A stretch of 64,000 nt of DNA, from the NCBI GenBank assembly GCA_026826555.1, contig JAKSZT010054399.1, positions 2,724,781 to 2,788,780 on the forward strand, written 5' to 3'. The stretch comes from Tolypeutes matacus (taxonomy: Eukaryota > Chordata > Mammalia > Cingulata > Chlamyphoridae). The position numbers and the translations under genes were made by a program. Shown here one piece after another: positions 1-9,900 of this stretch (position 1 is its first letter; every line of letters begins with the position of its first letter). The notes beneath the pieces were generated by a model. That model did not search any database, was not told where the DNA came from, and was given only the letters and a program-made list of their open reading frames with translations.

Positions 1-115
1 ATGAGACGATAACCATGTGATAAACTTAGGTTGTCACATCACTTGCACAGAAACCATTGGGAAACCAAGAAAGAGTAAGTGACTCAAGAATTTTAAAATT
101 TAGGAAAACAGGGAA

Positions 116-222
116 GTGGATGTGGCTCCAGCAGTTCAGCGCCTGCTTCCCACATGGGAGGTCCTGGGTTTAATCCCCGGTGCCTCCTAAAAAACTAAAA
201 AAAAAGCAAACAAATGAAAATG
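116..222 (+). repeat. DAS-SINE monomer
   Basis: tRNA(Ala)-like SINE unit. A box A-like stretch (TGGCTCCAGCAGTTCAGCG) is followed by a box B-like GGTTTAATCCC and the family ending GGTGCCTCCTAAAA plus an A-rich tail. It lies in tandem with a second copy starting at 235. No clear target-site duplication was found, so the edges are approximate. Confidence 0.85.
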
Positions 223-234
223 ACCAACTCAGGA

Positions 235-309
235 GAGCCAACGTGGCTCAGTGGTTGAGTGCCGGCTTCCCACATACGAGGTCCTGGATACAATCCCCAG
301 CCCCAGTAC

Positions 310-338
<29 letters not shown>
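235..338 (+). repeat. DAS-SINE monomer with long A tail
   Basis: Second DAS unit, with box A-like TGGCTCAGTGGTTGAG, a degraded box B (GGATACAATCCCC) and about 29 A residues at its 3' end. AACTCAGGA (226-234) and AACTTAGGA (339-347) look like a target-site duplication with one mismatch. It is same-strand with the copy just upstream. Confidence 0.87.
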
Positions 339-342
<4 letters not shown>

Positions 343-343
343 T

Positions 344-1462
344 AGGAAAAGAAGAAGGTACTCAGACTCAATCCACAATCTCCCCCACCTCTGTCCTTTT
401 TTTCCCTCAGAATTTTCATGCCCTAAAATCAGTCATTACTAATTTAATGATAAATTATTAAAATAATTTTAATAAAAGGGAAATTCTACAGCCTATATTT
501 TTGCCCTATGCCAACCTTGAAACAGGACTCTGCTTGTTTCTGCATTTCCCTCAATGAAAAGTCACTTCATAAGGTACTCATGAGAATGTAGACTTTACTG
601 TAGATTTTATTAGGAAGAATGAAGAGAGAACTTAAATCTCACAGTGCTCAGAATTTCACTCTCCAAATCACCATTCTTTCCAGTTCTATTCTCAGCTGTT
701 GGACTTTTGGTCTTTTAAACCCTCCACCAAAAAGCTTCTAGAACTTTCCATTTTAGAGAAATTTTTCCCTCTACCCACTGTTCTTTTACAGACAAATTTA
801 GCTTTTTCTCTCTGCTCCCATTCCTTGGCACCAGCCCACTCACAGGCCCTGGACACCCAGCCTCAGGGCAGGCTTAACAAAACTCTCTCAAGTCTCTCCT
901 TCTTGCAAGGGATTCATGTAACAACTGCTAAGAAAAATGAGATTTTCTTTGCACTGTTACCGGAACATAATTTATCAAAGAACAATATCTGGCAACGTTT
1001 CTCATGTGCTTTTGGTTTCTTGATTTTTAGATAGCATGCTGACTTCTTATCTAAGGCTAGTGCTTGAGCTTGGTGACAGTGGAGATAAATGCATTGCTGT
1101 CCAGCCGTATATCTAGAACGACATAAATTCTTCCCCTGCTTTTGAGTGAATCTTTCCAAAGCATTCTAAGTTGATATTTACCCAGTGGCTGGGAGAGAAA
1201 CTTTTAAAAAAACCAAAACTTTTCCAGCCATGGGAATGGTCAGCCATCTTTGTTCCTTCCCTTTGTTTAGGGGCTGCCCCTCCTTGGACTTTTCCAGCAT
1301 CTCTTGTAAAGACCATTGACTTGTTCTTTCACCTTGTGATAAGAATTCCTTTATGACCACACTAAATGTCAGATTCTAAGATCTTGGAACTAAGATGTTA
1401 ATTTTTTGATCCTAATAGTTTTGGTTGCATCCTAACATTTTTGTGGACACAGGTTTAGTGGC
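344..1462. other. no recognisable gene or repeat
   Basis: Unique-looking, AT-rich sequence. Short open frames occur on both strands (for example 699-1034 plus and 914-1159 minus), but none has domain motifs, splice context or composition suggesting coding. I see no named repeat here. Confidence 0.4.
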
Positions 1463-1932
1463 TGTTAGAGTTCCCCCCTTACTAGGTTTGCAGTGACTGA
1501 CAGGACATAGGGCCCTGAATCAATGCCCCTGTGGCATAGGTTGAGGAAAGGCAGCCTCCAGGCATAACCCACCTGACCCACTGAGCAAGCCATAGCCTAT
1601 GGGCAATCCCCTCCCAAGAATAAACAAAATGGAGCAGATAAGGGCCATCCCTCCCTCCCCAACCCTTCCCATATTCCAAGACCTTCTAGCCCACTCCCCT
1701 CTGGCCATTTGTCCCCAGGCTGTGCTCAATTTCCTTGCCTATTGATGTACTGTATAAATTCATATCCACCACCTTCCAAGGGTGGGCTGAAGTCTCTTTT
1801 CAGACCCCAGCTGTGCTGGCGGGGAGCTGAGGTCTATTCTTCAGACCCCTTCCGTTGGGAGAGCTTCCCAATAAACCTTCTGCCTGCAATCATCATTCTC
1901 TGCGTCCTAGTGAGTGCCGATTTTCTCTAACA
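1463..1932 (+). mobile_element. solo retroviral-type LTR
   Basis: A 470-bp element that begins TGTTAGAG and ends CTCTAACA, a perfect 8-bp inverted terminal repeat with the TG...CA ends of retroviral LTRs. It is flanked by a perfect 5-bp direct repeat, GTGGC (1458-1462 and 1933-1937), read as the target-site duplication. In plus orientation it carries a TATAAA at 1753-1758 and an AATAAA at 1870-1875, in the order expected of U3-R-U5. No internal gag/pol/env sequence adjoins it, so it is most likely a solo LTR left by recombination. The 5-bp duplication does not by itself settle the ERV class. Confidence 0.85.
1753..1758 (+). promoter_or_regulatory. TATA box inside the solo LTR
   Basis: TATAAA lies 117 bp upstream of an AATAAA (1870-1875) within the LTR at 1463-1932. 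This matches the promoter and polyadenylation layout of a retroviral LTR. Present-day activity is not shown by sequence. Confidence 0.55.
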
Positions 1933-2929
1933 GTGGCCACCTTGAAAATGGCCCATAGCCTGTTGGACTCCAAGCTCTTCTCTCCCTTAGGACAATTCAC
2001 CCTCCTCCACTTTTTGTTTCTTTTGCATAAATGGTACTCAGTAAGATCATAGTTTCTGAAGTAAAAATCAGACTTGATGCGTACTTGATATATACTAGGT
2101 TATCAAAAATATTTGTTAAATGAATCTGGAAAACTCGGGATGTGATGTTGCTGGTTTTTAGTCAGGGAACACGTTTCCAGAGATCATTGCATTTTGCTGC
2201 TCAACATTTTCCTTTCCTGAAGACCTGTCTGTGTCATTTTCCAGTGTGAGTGAGTTTTCTCCTTCTGACTCATCTACCTGTGATAGTCTTTGAACACCTC
2301 ATCATTGAAGTATTTTATCAGTAATTCTGCTCTTGCCCAAGAATTTTGCCTCTTCCTTCTCACCTTCTTTCCCAATAATTCTTCCTAGGTCGAAGGTTTC
2401 CCCCAGGCACCCTTCTTCCTCTCATTTGATGTATGTCATGTCCTAAGGAGCATCAGCTGCTCTCTCCACCCTCTTTCCTCCAAGGACCTGCTGCCAAAGA
2501 TACTCCATGTCTTCTTTCTCACTGGGCTTCAGACTATCCTTGTCATTCAGAAGTAACAGTTCAGTGATCTTCCCCCTTCTCTGTCCACCAAGTTCATTTG
2601 CAATTTACAATCCAAACACTTTCTGGTTGTCAGCTTGTCTGACTGTAACCTCTTATATTTACTCGGCTGTCCCTTACTCCAAATCTTCGCTGCCACCTTT
2701 GATCCCTGGAGTTGTCAGTATCCATCCCAAATAGGTTATCTTCCCCCCCTCCCAGTTTTCCCTAGTAGATAATTATACTATAATAACAAAACCAGGAAAT
2801 CGGCATTGGTATAATGTCTGTGTACAGTTCTGTGATATTTTAGAACATGTGTAGATTTGGGGGGCCATAATCTGAATCATGAACCAGAATTATCCCATCA
2901 CCTCAACAATGTCTCTGGGGCTTCCCCTT
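1933..2929. other. mostly unassigned, possible L2 traces
   Basis: A phrase near 2085-2130 resembles an L2 3' end (TTTGTTAAATGAAT). Pyrimidine-rich text at 2330-2730 resembles worn L2 sequence. Neither is firm, and no coding region is supported. Confidence 0.3.
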
Positions 2930-3235
2930 TATCATCATACCCTCCTCCAAGCCCCATTCCCCCCATCCCTATCCCCTGGAGAGCGTTAATCTGGTCTCCA
3001 TCTCTATAATTTTATCATTTTGAGAATGCTATGTAAGTGGAGTCATACAGTATGTGATCTTTTGTGGTTGGCTTTTTTCACTCAATGTAATGTTCTTGAG
3101 GTCCACCCATGCTCTTGTATGTAACAATAGTTGGTTTCTTTTTATTGCTGAATAGTATTCCATGGTATGGGTGGGCCACAGTTCGTTTAACCGTTTACCT
3201 TTTGAAAGATATTTTGGTTGTTTGCAGTTTAGGGC
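2930..3235 (-). repeat. L1 fragment (old, L1M type), antisense
   Basis: Antisense L1 phrases are readable: GTAAGTGGAGTCATACAGTATGTG, the ACTCAATGTAATG motif, the segment equivalent to GCTGAATAGTATTCCATGGTATG, and a final TTTTGGTTGTTTGC. These correspond to the ORF2 C-terminus and 3'UTR of mammalian L1M elements. The copy is diverged and 5'-truncated, with no coding capacity. Confidence 0.8.
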
Positions 3236-5384
3236 TTACAGTCTTGCTCTCTGTTTTTCTTCCAGATTGCTATTCTAGCAGGTGTCTGCAGGAAAAGAAA
3301 GTCTTTGGGAAGAGAAGGACTTACCTATTGGCTCTTTTGACTAATTGAGTCTTAGGTTCAAACCTCAGTGAATGACAAAGTAGATACAACTGTTTTCTTT
3401 TCAGAAACCCCCTTTGGTTTTTGGCATTTGGATGTCAACCCGCTGTTCCAGTTCTTGTTTGTTGATAAAATGCCCTGCCTGAGGTTAATGTTCCAATGAA
3501 AATTTTAATCACAAACAAAAATCGGGTGTAGACGTTTTAAGTTAGGATGTTAATTTAAAAAGACTATATTGTTACAAGGGTTTTGGTTTCTGTTCAGGAA
3601 AGCCTTTAAGAGGTTTCTGGCAAAAAGTATTGAAACTAATGACCTTTAAAACTCAGTACTCCAGGGAATCAGGACCAGCTGAAGTTCAGCTGTTTGACTT
3701 GGAGGCTAGGTCACCAAGTGATATTTGCGAAAGAAAAAAAAAAATCACAGGTGCGTTTTTATTTTGTTGGTCCTGAGTGTGTTTAAGAGGAAGCTCTTGA
3801 GCCCTGGCTGGGTGAGCTGTATCTTGGTTCTAGTAATGAGTTGACTTGCCTGACATTTTTGGCATGCAGCAGTGAAGGTTGTCACAGGTTTCCCTTCCGT
3901 GAGGAACTTGGCTTCATTTTATGTTTGAAGATTTCACATATTTGCATAAAGCCCAAGCTGACTTGATTATATGGCAGAGAAATAAATGTATAAATTTTTA
4001 AATATTACTGGATATTTTACAGTCTTTCAGGGTGAAAGTGGGGGATTAATTCAGAAGCTTGGACTGGCATATCAGAAAACTTATTTTTCCTTAAAGTCTT
4101 CAGGAAATTAAAAATTTTGATAATTCAAATGGTCATCAGACTCTATTTTAGGACGTTTCTAGGTCTTCTTTGCTTTGTTTGGGGCCATTCAATTTTAGAT
4201 AACATTTTTGTGAAAGTAAGATTTTCCTTTTGTTCCAGATCAGAATTTGAATGTTACTTAACACCTGGGAGATGATAATGCCTTGTATTTACATAAACTC
4301 TATCTGGAGGAACTGAAAATGCTTAGTACACTTTATCTAATGAATCCCTGGTTTCCCTCTAGGCAGGCAGAGGCAAGGGAGCTACAGTCAGGCCCAGTGG
4401 GTGGCTGCGTGACAGGCACTGAGTCGTGGAATGAGTCACCCGCAAACCTGGGAGGGCTCTTTGTGCCAGGCTAGTGCTCTCAGACCAGCTTTTTCAGCAG
4501 TTGTTTCCCCAGCATCCCAAGGTCTCTTCAATTGTCTCAAGGTTATTGTAAGAATTCGCCAATTAAATCTGTATGAATTTTAGCTGAAAAGGCAGAAAGA
4601 CACAAACATAAGTTTTGGAGGGCTTTTGGGGAGATGTTAGAAAACAGATCATTCTAGAGCACCCTTGTAGCTCAAAGTTTGAGACAGCCCCCAGCTGAGA
4701 TTTAGGCAACTTCTGGTGGGCCAAACCCAAGAACTGGGTGCTTTAAGGAGAAGCAGAGGGGAAACCCTGTGGTCTCTTTTTCTAGGGAAGTTCTGTGGTC
4801 AGAGCTCTCAGCCTTCTCCGTTAGTCATATGAGAACCTTTCACGTTCTGGCAATCAGAATTCCTTATTAATCAGTCTTTTTGCACATCTGCAATGTAAGG
4901 ACAGATGGTCACGATGACTCGGGTGTGAAACATAGGGAAATGACTCTGAATGATCAAAAACAAGATTTAACAGTGTCAGTTATCGCGTTGGTGTTCGTTC
5001 CATTCTGCTCTGTTTGAATCCTTTGAAAAGTGCAGTGTGTGATTAGCCGTGGCAGTCCACTAAGCAAGTAGCTCATTCTTTGGTCTTGCTGGGTCGTGGA
5101 GTTCCCAGTTACAATACCTACTACGTGGTGGTACCTAAAACCGATTCAATCATCCAGAGGCCTGCTGGCCTGGACCTGACCTTCAACACACAACACATTT
5201 CAGAAACAATGGCAGCTACCGGGGAGAGATGCTGCTCAAAGCTGGAAACCAAGAGGAAGCCAGAGGAACTAATCATCACTGAGCAACTATTACGGCCCAA
5301 GTAGTATTGTCTCCTTTGTCACTGAGAAATGACACTTGATAAGTGATAGGAGCCTCTCCAAGGAAGGTTTGGGGGAATATGGTT
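3236..5384. other. no recognisable gene or repeat
   Basis: About 2.1 kb without a recognised repeat. It contains an AP-1-like TGAGTCAC near 4432 and a 74-codon open frame (5080-5304) with no family motifs. Splice-bounded exons could not be identified. It could include non-coding conserved sequence, but nothing direct supports that. Confidence 0.3.
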
Positions 5385-5860
5385 TAGGAACAAAGGGTCA
5401 GAATACACCCATATTGGTTGGGATGCTTGCATTGGCAATGAAGAGAAAATCTGAAAATGGCCCAAGCAATAAGGACATGTATTGGCCTATTAGGGGTCGG
5501 TCAGTGGTTCACTGATGTTCTTAAGGCCCCAGGATCTCCATTTCTACATGTGCAATGTTGACTTGCTCCTAAAGCTCGCTCCCCTTTGGGCCTAAGGTGC
5601 TTGCCCATAGCATTAGTGCTAGGGGTCCCTTGTTTGTGTTTAGAGAGTGAGAGTAAGTGAAAGAGACCTGATTCCAGAAGTTCTCCCAGAAAAGCAAGGA
5701 ACGCTCTTTAGGTCTTCCAGCTCGTTGGCCAGAATTAGGTGACATGACTAATCTTCAACTATAATAAGAAGGATAGCATTGCCCTTATAGATCTAAACAC
5801 ATGAGGTCACACTCTTGGAGCCAGGGAATGAGGCAACTGGCTGTATGGGGCGAGGGGCAT
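5385..5860 (+). repeat. old unassigned interspersed repeat (family X, copy 1)
   Basis: The opening, TTGGTTGGGATGC...AATGGCCCAAGCAATAAGG, can be aligned by eye to 48745 onward (TTGGTTAGGAATGC...TAGCTTAAATAAACG) and more weakly to 23016 onward. This suggests three copies of one ancient family whose name I do not recall with certainty. It is highly diverged and the boundaries are vague. Confidence 0.35.
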
Positions 5861-6359
5861 TTAAATGGAGATCTTGCTTTTGGTAAGAAGGAGCAATCTG
5901 AGCTCCACAGAAGTGAAATTAGGTTTGAGCTTTGATTTATAAGATAATGGTATAATATTTAGAAGGCCACGCATCGAAAAGATAAAATAATTTCTGTGTT
6001 TACAAGGGAAAGCAGCAGTTATCTGGAATGTCAGTTCAAACCTAGCTCCTAAGCTCCAGACATATTTCAAACTGCTTCCTGGAAATCTAGACCTGGTGAC
6101 CACAGGCATCTGAAATGAAACATGTTCAAAATGGCACCCATTTCTCTTTGTTCCATCTCATCCAAGATGCTCTTACTCTTGGGTTCTCTGCTTTGTTCAG
6201 TGACAGCCATATACACAGATACCCATGAAGAAAACTGGAAAAATTCCCAACAGCTTTTATACCCCCACAAACAAGTGTGTCTCAAATTTCTTTCCCATAA
6301 AAAGATGAATGATTTGAAGGTTGGTTGGCAAAGTGGAGCTTGATATAAACGTGTTTGTG

Positions 6360-6462
6360 GAGTGGGTATAGCTCAGTGGCTGAGTACCTGCTACCCATAT
6401 ACGAGGTTCCTAGTTCAATCCCTGGTACCTCCTAAAAACAAAACAAACAAAAAACAAATCTC
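6360..6462 (+). repeat. DAS-SINE monomer
   Basis: Box A-like TAGCTCAGTGGCTGAGTACC and box B-like AGTTCAATCCC, then GGTACCTCCTAAAAAC and an A/C-rich tail. It lies head-to-tail with the next copy. Confidence 0.9.
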
Positions 6463-6465
6463 ATT

Positions 6466-6560
6466 GGGGAGCAGATGTAGCTCAGTGGTTGAGTGCCTGC
6501 TTTCTAGGTACAGGGTCCTGGGTTCAATACCCAGTACCTCCCATAAAAAAACAAAAAGCG
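6466..6560 (+). repeat. DAS-SINE monomer
   Basis: Starts GGGGAGCAGATGTAGCTCAG, the typical DAS 5' end. Box B is GGTTCAATACC and the end is AGTACCTCCCATAAAAAAAC. It forms a same-strand pair with 6360-6462. Confidence 0.92.
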
Positions 6561-7109
6561 TATTTGGAATCGCCTTGAAGCAAGTTTCAAGGTGTCTATG
6601 ACTACCTGTCTTTTATGTATATTTCATGTCATTTGGGTCAACTGCAGTATCCAGAATGGGTGATACCAAATAAGCAGTTTTAGTTTTGTTTTTCTTCTGG
6701 GGAAAACCTTTGAGAGTGAGGGAGGCAGCTGAAGCTAAAAGCAAATGTCTGGCTGAAAGATGAGCAGCCCAGGAGTTTCATTTGGTGGTTTGACAGGATG
6801 GCATTGGGTACAGGTGGTAGAGAGTGTTGCCAGAACTTTACAAGTTCTCTGCAGTTTGAACTGGCTTCACATGGTTGCACCATGACCGCTGTGCTGGGCC
6901 CTGCCTATCTTAAGTGTAAATACGGCATTTTAAAACTTTGCTACGGGGCTTTAGTCAATCCAGGACATGCACTTTTTCAACCAGGCCCTACCCCAGCTCG
7001 CCAATAGATTTGCTATGGGAAAAACAATGGACGAAGTTGAAGCTTGGCCTATTCTTGCTTACAGCCCAGATCTAAGATGAGCAGCATATGGTTTTCTCTG
7101 GTCTCTTGC

Positions 7110-7570
7110 TGTATTAGTTTCCTAGGGCTGTCTTTCAAAACAAATCACAGGAGCAGGTATAGCTCAGTTGTTAAGCATGTGCTTCACACGTATGAGGTCC
7201 TGGGTTCAATCACTTGTACCTCCTAAAAAAGAAAAGACAAGAAAAACAAATGACCACAAATTAGGTGGCTTAGAGCAATAAAATTTTACTTGTTCACAGT
7301 TCCAGAGGCTAGAAGTATGACACCCAGGTGTCGGCAGGGCCGTGCTCTGTCTGCGTCGTCACATGGTCGTCTTCTCTGTTTCTGTGTCTTCTCCTTTTCT
7401 ATCTCTTTTTAAGGGCATTTGTCATTGGATTTAGGGCCCACCCAGATGATCTAGCATCCTTAACTTAATTACATGTGCAAAAACCCTTCTTCCAAATAAA
7501 ACCCCATTCACAGGTTCTGGGACACGGACATATCTTTTTTGGCCATGGATCATTCTATCCATCACAATTG
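7110..7570 (-). mobile_element. MLT1-type MaLR LTR, interrupted by a SINE
   Basis: Read on the minus strand this is a standard MLT1 LTR. The plus strand shows its reverse complement: TGTATTAGTTTCCTAGGGCTG, ACAAATTAGGTGGCTTAGAGCAA, TTCACAGTTCCAGAGGCTAG and GTGTCGGCAGGGCC, then the 5' part ending near 7570. A DAS element at 7150-7242 splits it. MLT1 is an ERVL-MaLR family shared by placental mammals, so the SINE is the younger insertion. Confidence 0.85.
7150..7242 (+). repeat. DAS-SINE monomer nested in MLT1
   Basis: GAGCAGGTATAGCTCAGTTG, then box B GGTTCAATCAC, CCTCCTAAAAAAG and an A-rich tail. The flanks AAAACAAATCAC (upstream) and AAAACAAATGAC (downstream) form a target-site duplication with one mismatch inside the MLT1 sequence. 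Confidence 0.9.
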
Positions 7571-7839
7571 CCGTATTTCTTCTCAGAGGGTGGATATTGT
7601 GATATTCAGCCTGTCTTCAGTTCTGGGCTTCCAAATCCAAGGATTGGTACTGGCACCAAAACTAACTGTTTGAAGAAAGAGAAGCCTCAGACATCAAAAA
7701 GGACAGGCTGTATCACATATAATCATCTTGTTTCCTTGTCATTTAATTTATTGCATAATAAGCTGTCATTTATGGGAAAGAACTTTTGACACATACCCAT
7801 GACTAACCAACAAGTCCTTAAGATTGCATTTCCTAAACA

Positions 7840-8045
7840 TTCTTGGAATCCATCGCATCCTTTCCTTGCCACCACCACTGCCTTATTCAAATCCCCACCA
7901 TTTCTCACCTGGATTATGGCTTTATTCCTTCCTTCCTTCCTTCTCAGCTCCCTTTCTCCATATTGTTGCCTGACTGAGCTTCAGGAAACCCCAACCTAAT
8001 GTTACTTGCTTTCATTTGTCCTCCAGAGCCATCCTTCTCTACTCT
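7840..8045 (+). repeat. L2 LINE fragment
   Basis: CCACCACTGCCTTATTCAAATCC...CTCACCTGGATTATGGC matches the L2 stretch normally read as ATCTCTCGCCTGGATTACTGC. A CCTT-rich tract follows. The lineage-specific LTR at 8048 begins immediately after it. Confidence 0.6.
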
Positions 8046-8047
8046 GC

Positions 8048-8708
8048 TGTATTAGTCAACCAAAGGGTTGCTGATGCAAAGTACCAGAAATCTGTTGGCA
8101 TTTATAAAATGTATTAATTTGGGGTAGAAGCTTATAGTCACAAAGCCATAAAGCGTAAGTTACTTCCCTCACCAAAGTCTGTTGCCATGTGTTGGAGCAA
8201 GATGGTGGTTGACATCTGTAAGGGTTCAGCCTTTCTTTTCCTCCCAAGGCTCTGTGGTCCCAGCTCCTTCCGATCTCAGCTGTAGGCTGTCATAAAGCTC
8301 ATCACTCTCCCCAGGGCTCAATTCTTTCCAGGCTCAGCTGCTCTGTTCTCTCCACGAGATCAGCTGTAGACTATCTGGCTCGCTCTCTTCCCAGGGCCTC
8401 TGCGGTGACTATGGAGCCGTCTCTATTTCTCCGTGTTCTTCTCCTGTGTGTTTACTTCACAGGGCTCCAGCATCAAAACTCAAACTCTCTCCTCCGCCAT
8501 GTTGTTTTCTCTGTGAGTTCCCACCCACCAAGGGGGCAGGGACTCGTCCTACTGAAAATGGCCAAATCAAAGCCTTAATCATAATTTAATCCAGTAAAAG
8601 TGAAACCTCTGAATCTAAAACAATCTAATACACCCAGAGGAGCAGACCAGTTTACAAACATAATCCAATATCTATTTTTGGAATTCATAACAATATCAAA
8701 CTGCTATA
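8048..8708 (-). mobile_element. ERVL-like LTR, family P copy 1 (antisense)
   Basis: A 661-bp LTR on the minus strand. Its plus-strand start, TGTATTAGTCAACCAAAGGG, is the reverse complement of the end of the copy at 60745-61423 (CCCTTTGGCTGACTAATACA). The body matches throughout, including the GGTAGAAGCTTA, CAGCTGTAGGCTG and CAAAACTCAAACTCTCTCC segments. The inner end, AATATCAAACTGCTATA, pairs with TGTCGTAGTTTGATATT of the other copy. No target-site duplication is visible at the inferred ends (TCTGC versus CCCTC). No internal retroviral sequence adjoins it, so it is probably a solo LTR. Classification as ERVL-like is inferred from length and the ACTAATACA terminus. Confidence 0.85.
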
Positions 8709-9049
8709 CCCTCCCTTCTTTTCCAAAAGCTCCTTTGTGCTCTGGCTGTGGCTGGGTTTGACCAATGGGAAGTGCTGGTGAGAGATTGGGGAGATAGGGG
8801 AGTGAGGGAGCTATTTGTCTCTCTGGAAATCCTCACAAGCTGACTCCATCCCTCAACTGATGGTCACAGCTCCCAGCACATGGCTTTCTCCATAAGACTC
8901 TCCTCCAAGTTTCAGTAACCAAGGATGGCACCAGTGTCCAGCTCGGTCCCTTGTGGTTTCCCTACAACCCATCTACACCTTCAAAAACAATCCCTTTGCA
9001 AACTCTTCTCAAATCACCCAATTTCACTGTGCTGTATGGTTCTTGCTTG
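8709..9049. other. no clear feature
   Basis: Pyrimidine-rich sequence between an LTR and L2-like sequence. It may be further worn L2, but I cannot support that. Confidence 0.3.
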
Positions 9050-9590
9050 GATCATGACAAATATGCCCATGCTTAAAGCATGTCACTGGCTCCATCTTGC
9101 CAAAGGACAACCGCAATATCCCTTGCTCGGAAAAAGATCCAGCTTCAGCCGTTGTTCTTTCCTGTCTTCTTACTTCCTGACACACACACTGTGCATTGCC
9201 CCCGTGCTTGCAGTTTTCTGCACATGCTGTATTCTTTTTGCTTCTTAGGGTTTTTGTAAACAATGCTTTCTTTCTTGATTTATCTACCTAGATATTATCT
9301 TTTTCATCCCTGAAGAGTTTATGTAAACATTACCTCTTGCCTGCTCCTTTTGCTGGCTTTGCCAGGCAGGGTTAGTTGCTTCCTCCTCTGTGCTCCTGTA
9401 TTCCATTATACACATGCCCATTGCAGGGTTTATAATTGCTACAGTTCTTTGTTCATCTGTCTATTTTCCAGCTAGTCTCTGAACTCCTTGAAATGCGTGC
9501 ACTGTGCTCTGTTTTTCTTTGCTCTCCAAGTGCCTAGTGTTATCCCTGGAATGCTTGATAAATGTTTTTCCAATGATGCATTTTCTTTAT
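9050..9590 (+). repeat. L2 LINE 3' region
   Basis: Text near 9055-9110 resembles L2. The 3' end is clearer: TCTGAACTCCTTGAAATGCGTGCACTG...CAAGTGCCTAGTGTTATCCCTGGAATGCTTGATAAATG. This fits the L2 tail pattern of AGCTCCATGAGGGCAGGG, then CCTAGAACAGTGCCTGGC and AATAAATG. Confidence 0.6.
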
Positions 9591-9704
9591 GCACTATTTT
9601 ATTTCTCTCCCCGACCAAATAAATGAGATTACTGCAATCAAATACCACCTTCATCCATGCAAGCGTGCATGTTGTCTTCTGTTTTGATGAGTATAATTTT
9701 CTCT

Positions 9705-9885
9705 CTCTTTTTTTAAAGATTTTATTTATTTATTCATTTATCCCCCCCTTGCTGCTTGTGCTCGCTGGGTCAGCTAACCACGCCGTGCGGGCGGGCTTGC
9801 CTTCACCAGGAGGCCCCGGGAACCGAACCCGGGGCCTCCCATATGGTAAACGGGAGCCCTACTGATTGAGCCACAGCCGCTTCCC
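9705..9885 (-). repeat. young chimeric DAS-SINE
   Basis: On the minus strand it reads GGGAAGCGGCTGTGGCTCAA, then a tRNA-like unit with box B GGTTCGGTTCC. A GC-rich unit of about 90 nt follows (containing CCGCCCGCACGGCGTGG) and then an (AAATAAAT)-type tail. It is flanked by a perfect 15-bp target-site duplication, AGTATAATTTTCTCT (9690-9704 and 9886-9900). CpGs are well preserved and it is nearly identical to 24967-25146, so this is a recent insertion. Confidence 0.96.
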
Positions 9886-9900
9886 AGTATAATTTTCTCT

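Noticed and set aside
6122..6343. Small secreted protein with hydrophobic start
   Set aside because: The leucine-rich stretch resembles a signal peptide, but the frame is short and isolated, lacks similarity and runs toward the SINE pair.
6357..6560. Tandem tRNA(Ala) genes
   Set aside because: The box A and B motifs and tRNA-like ends belong to DAS-SINEs. A tails and non-tRNA ends rule out functional tRNA genes.
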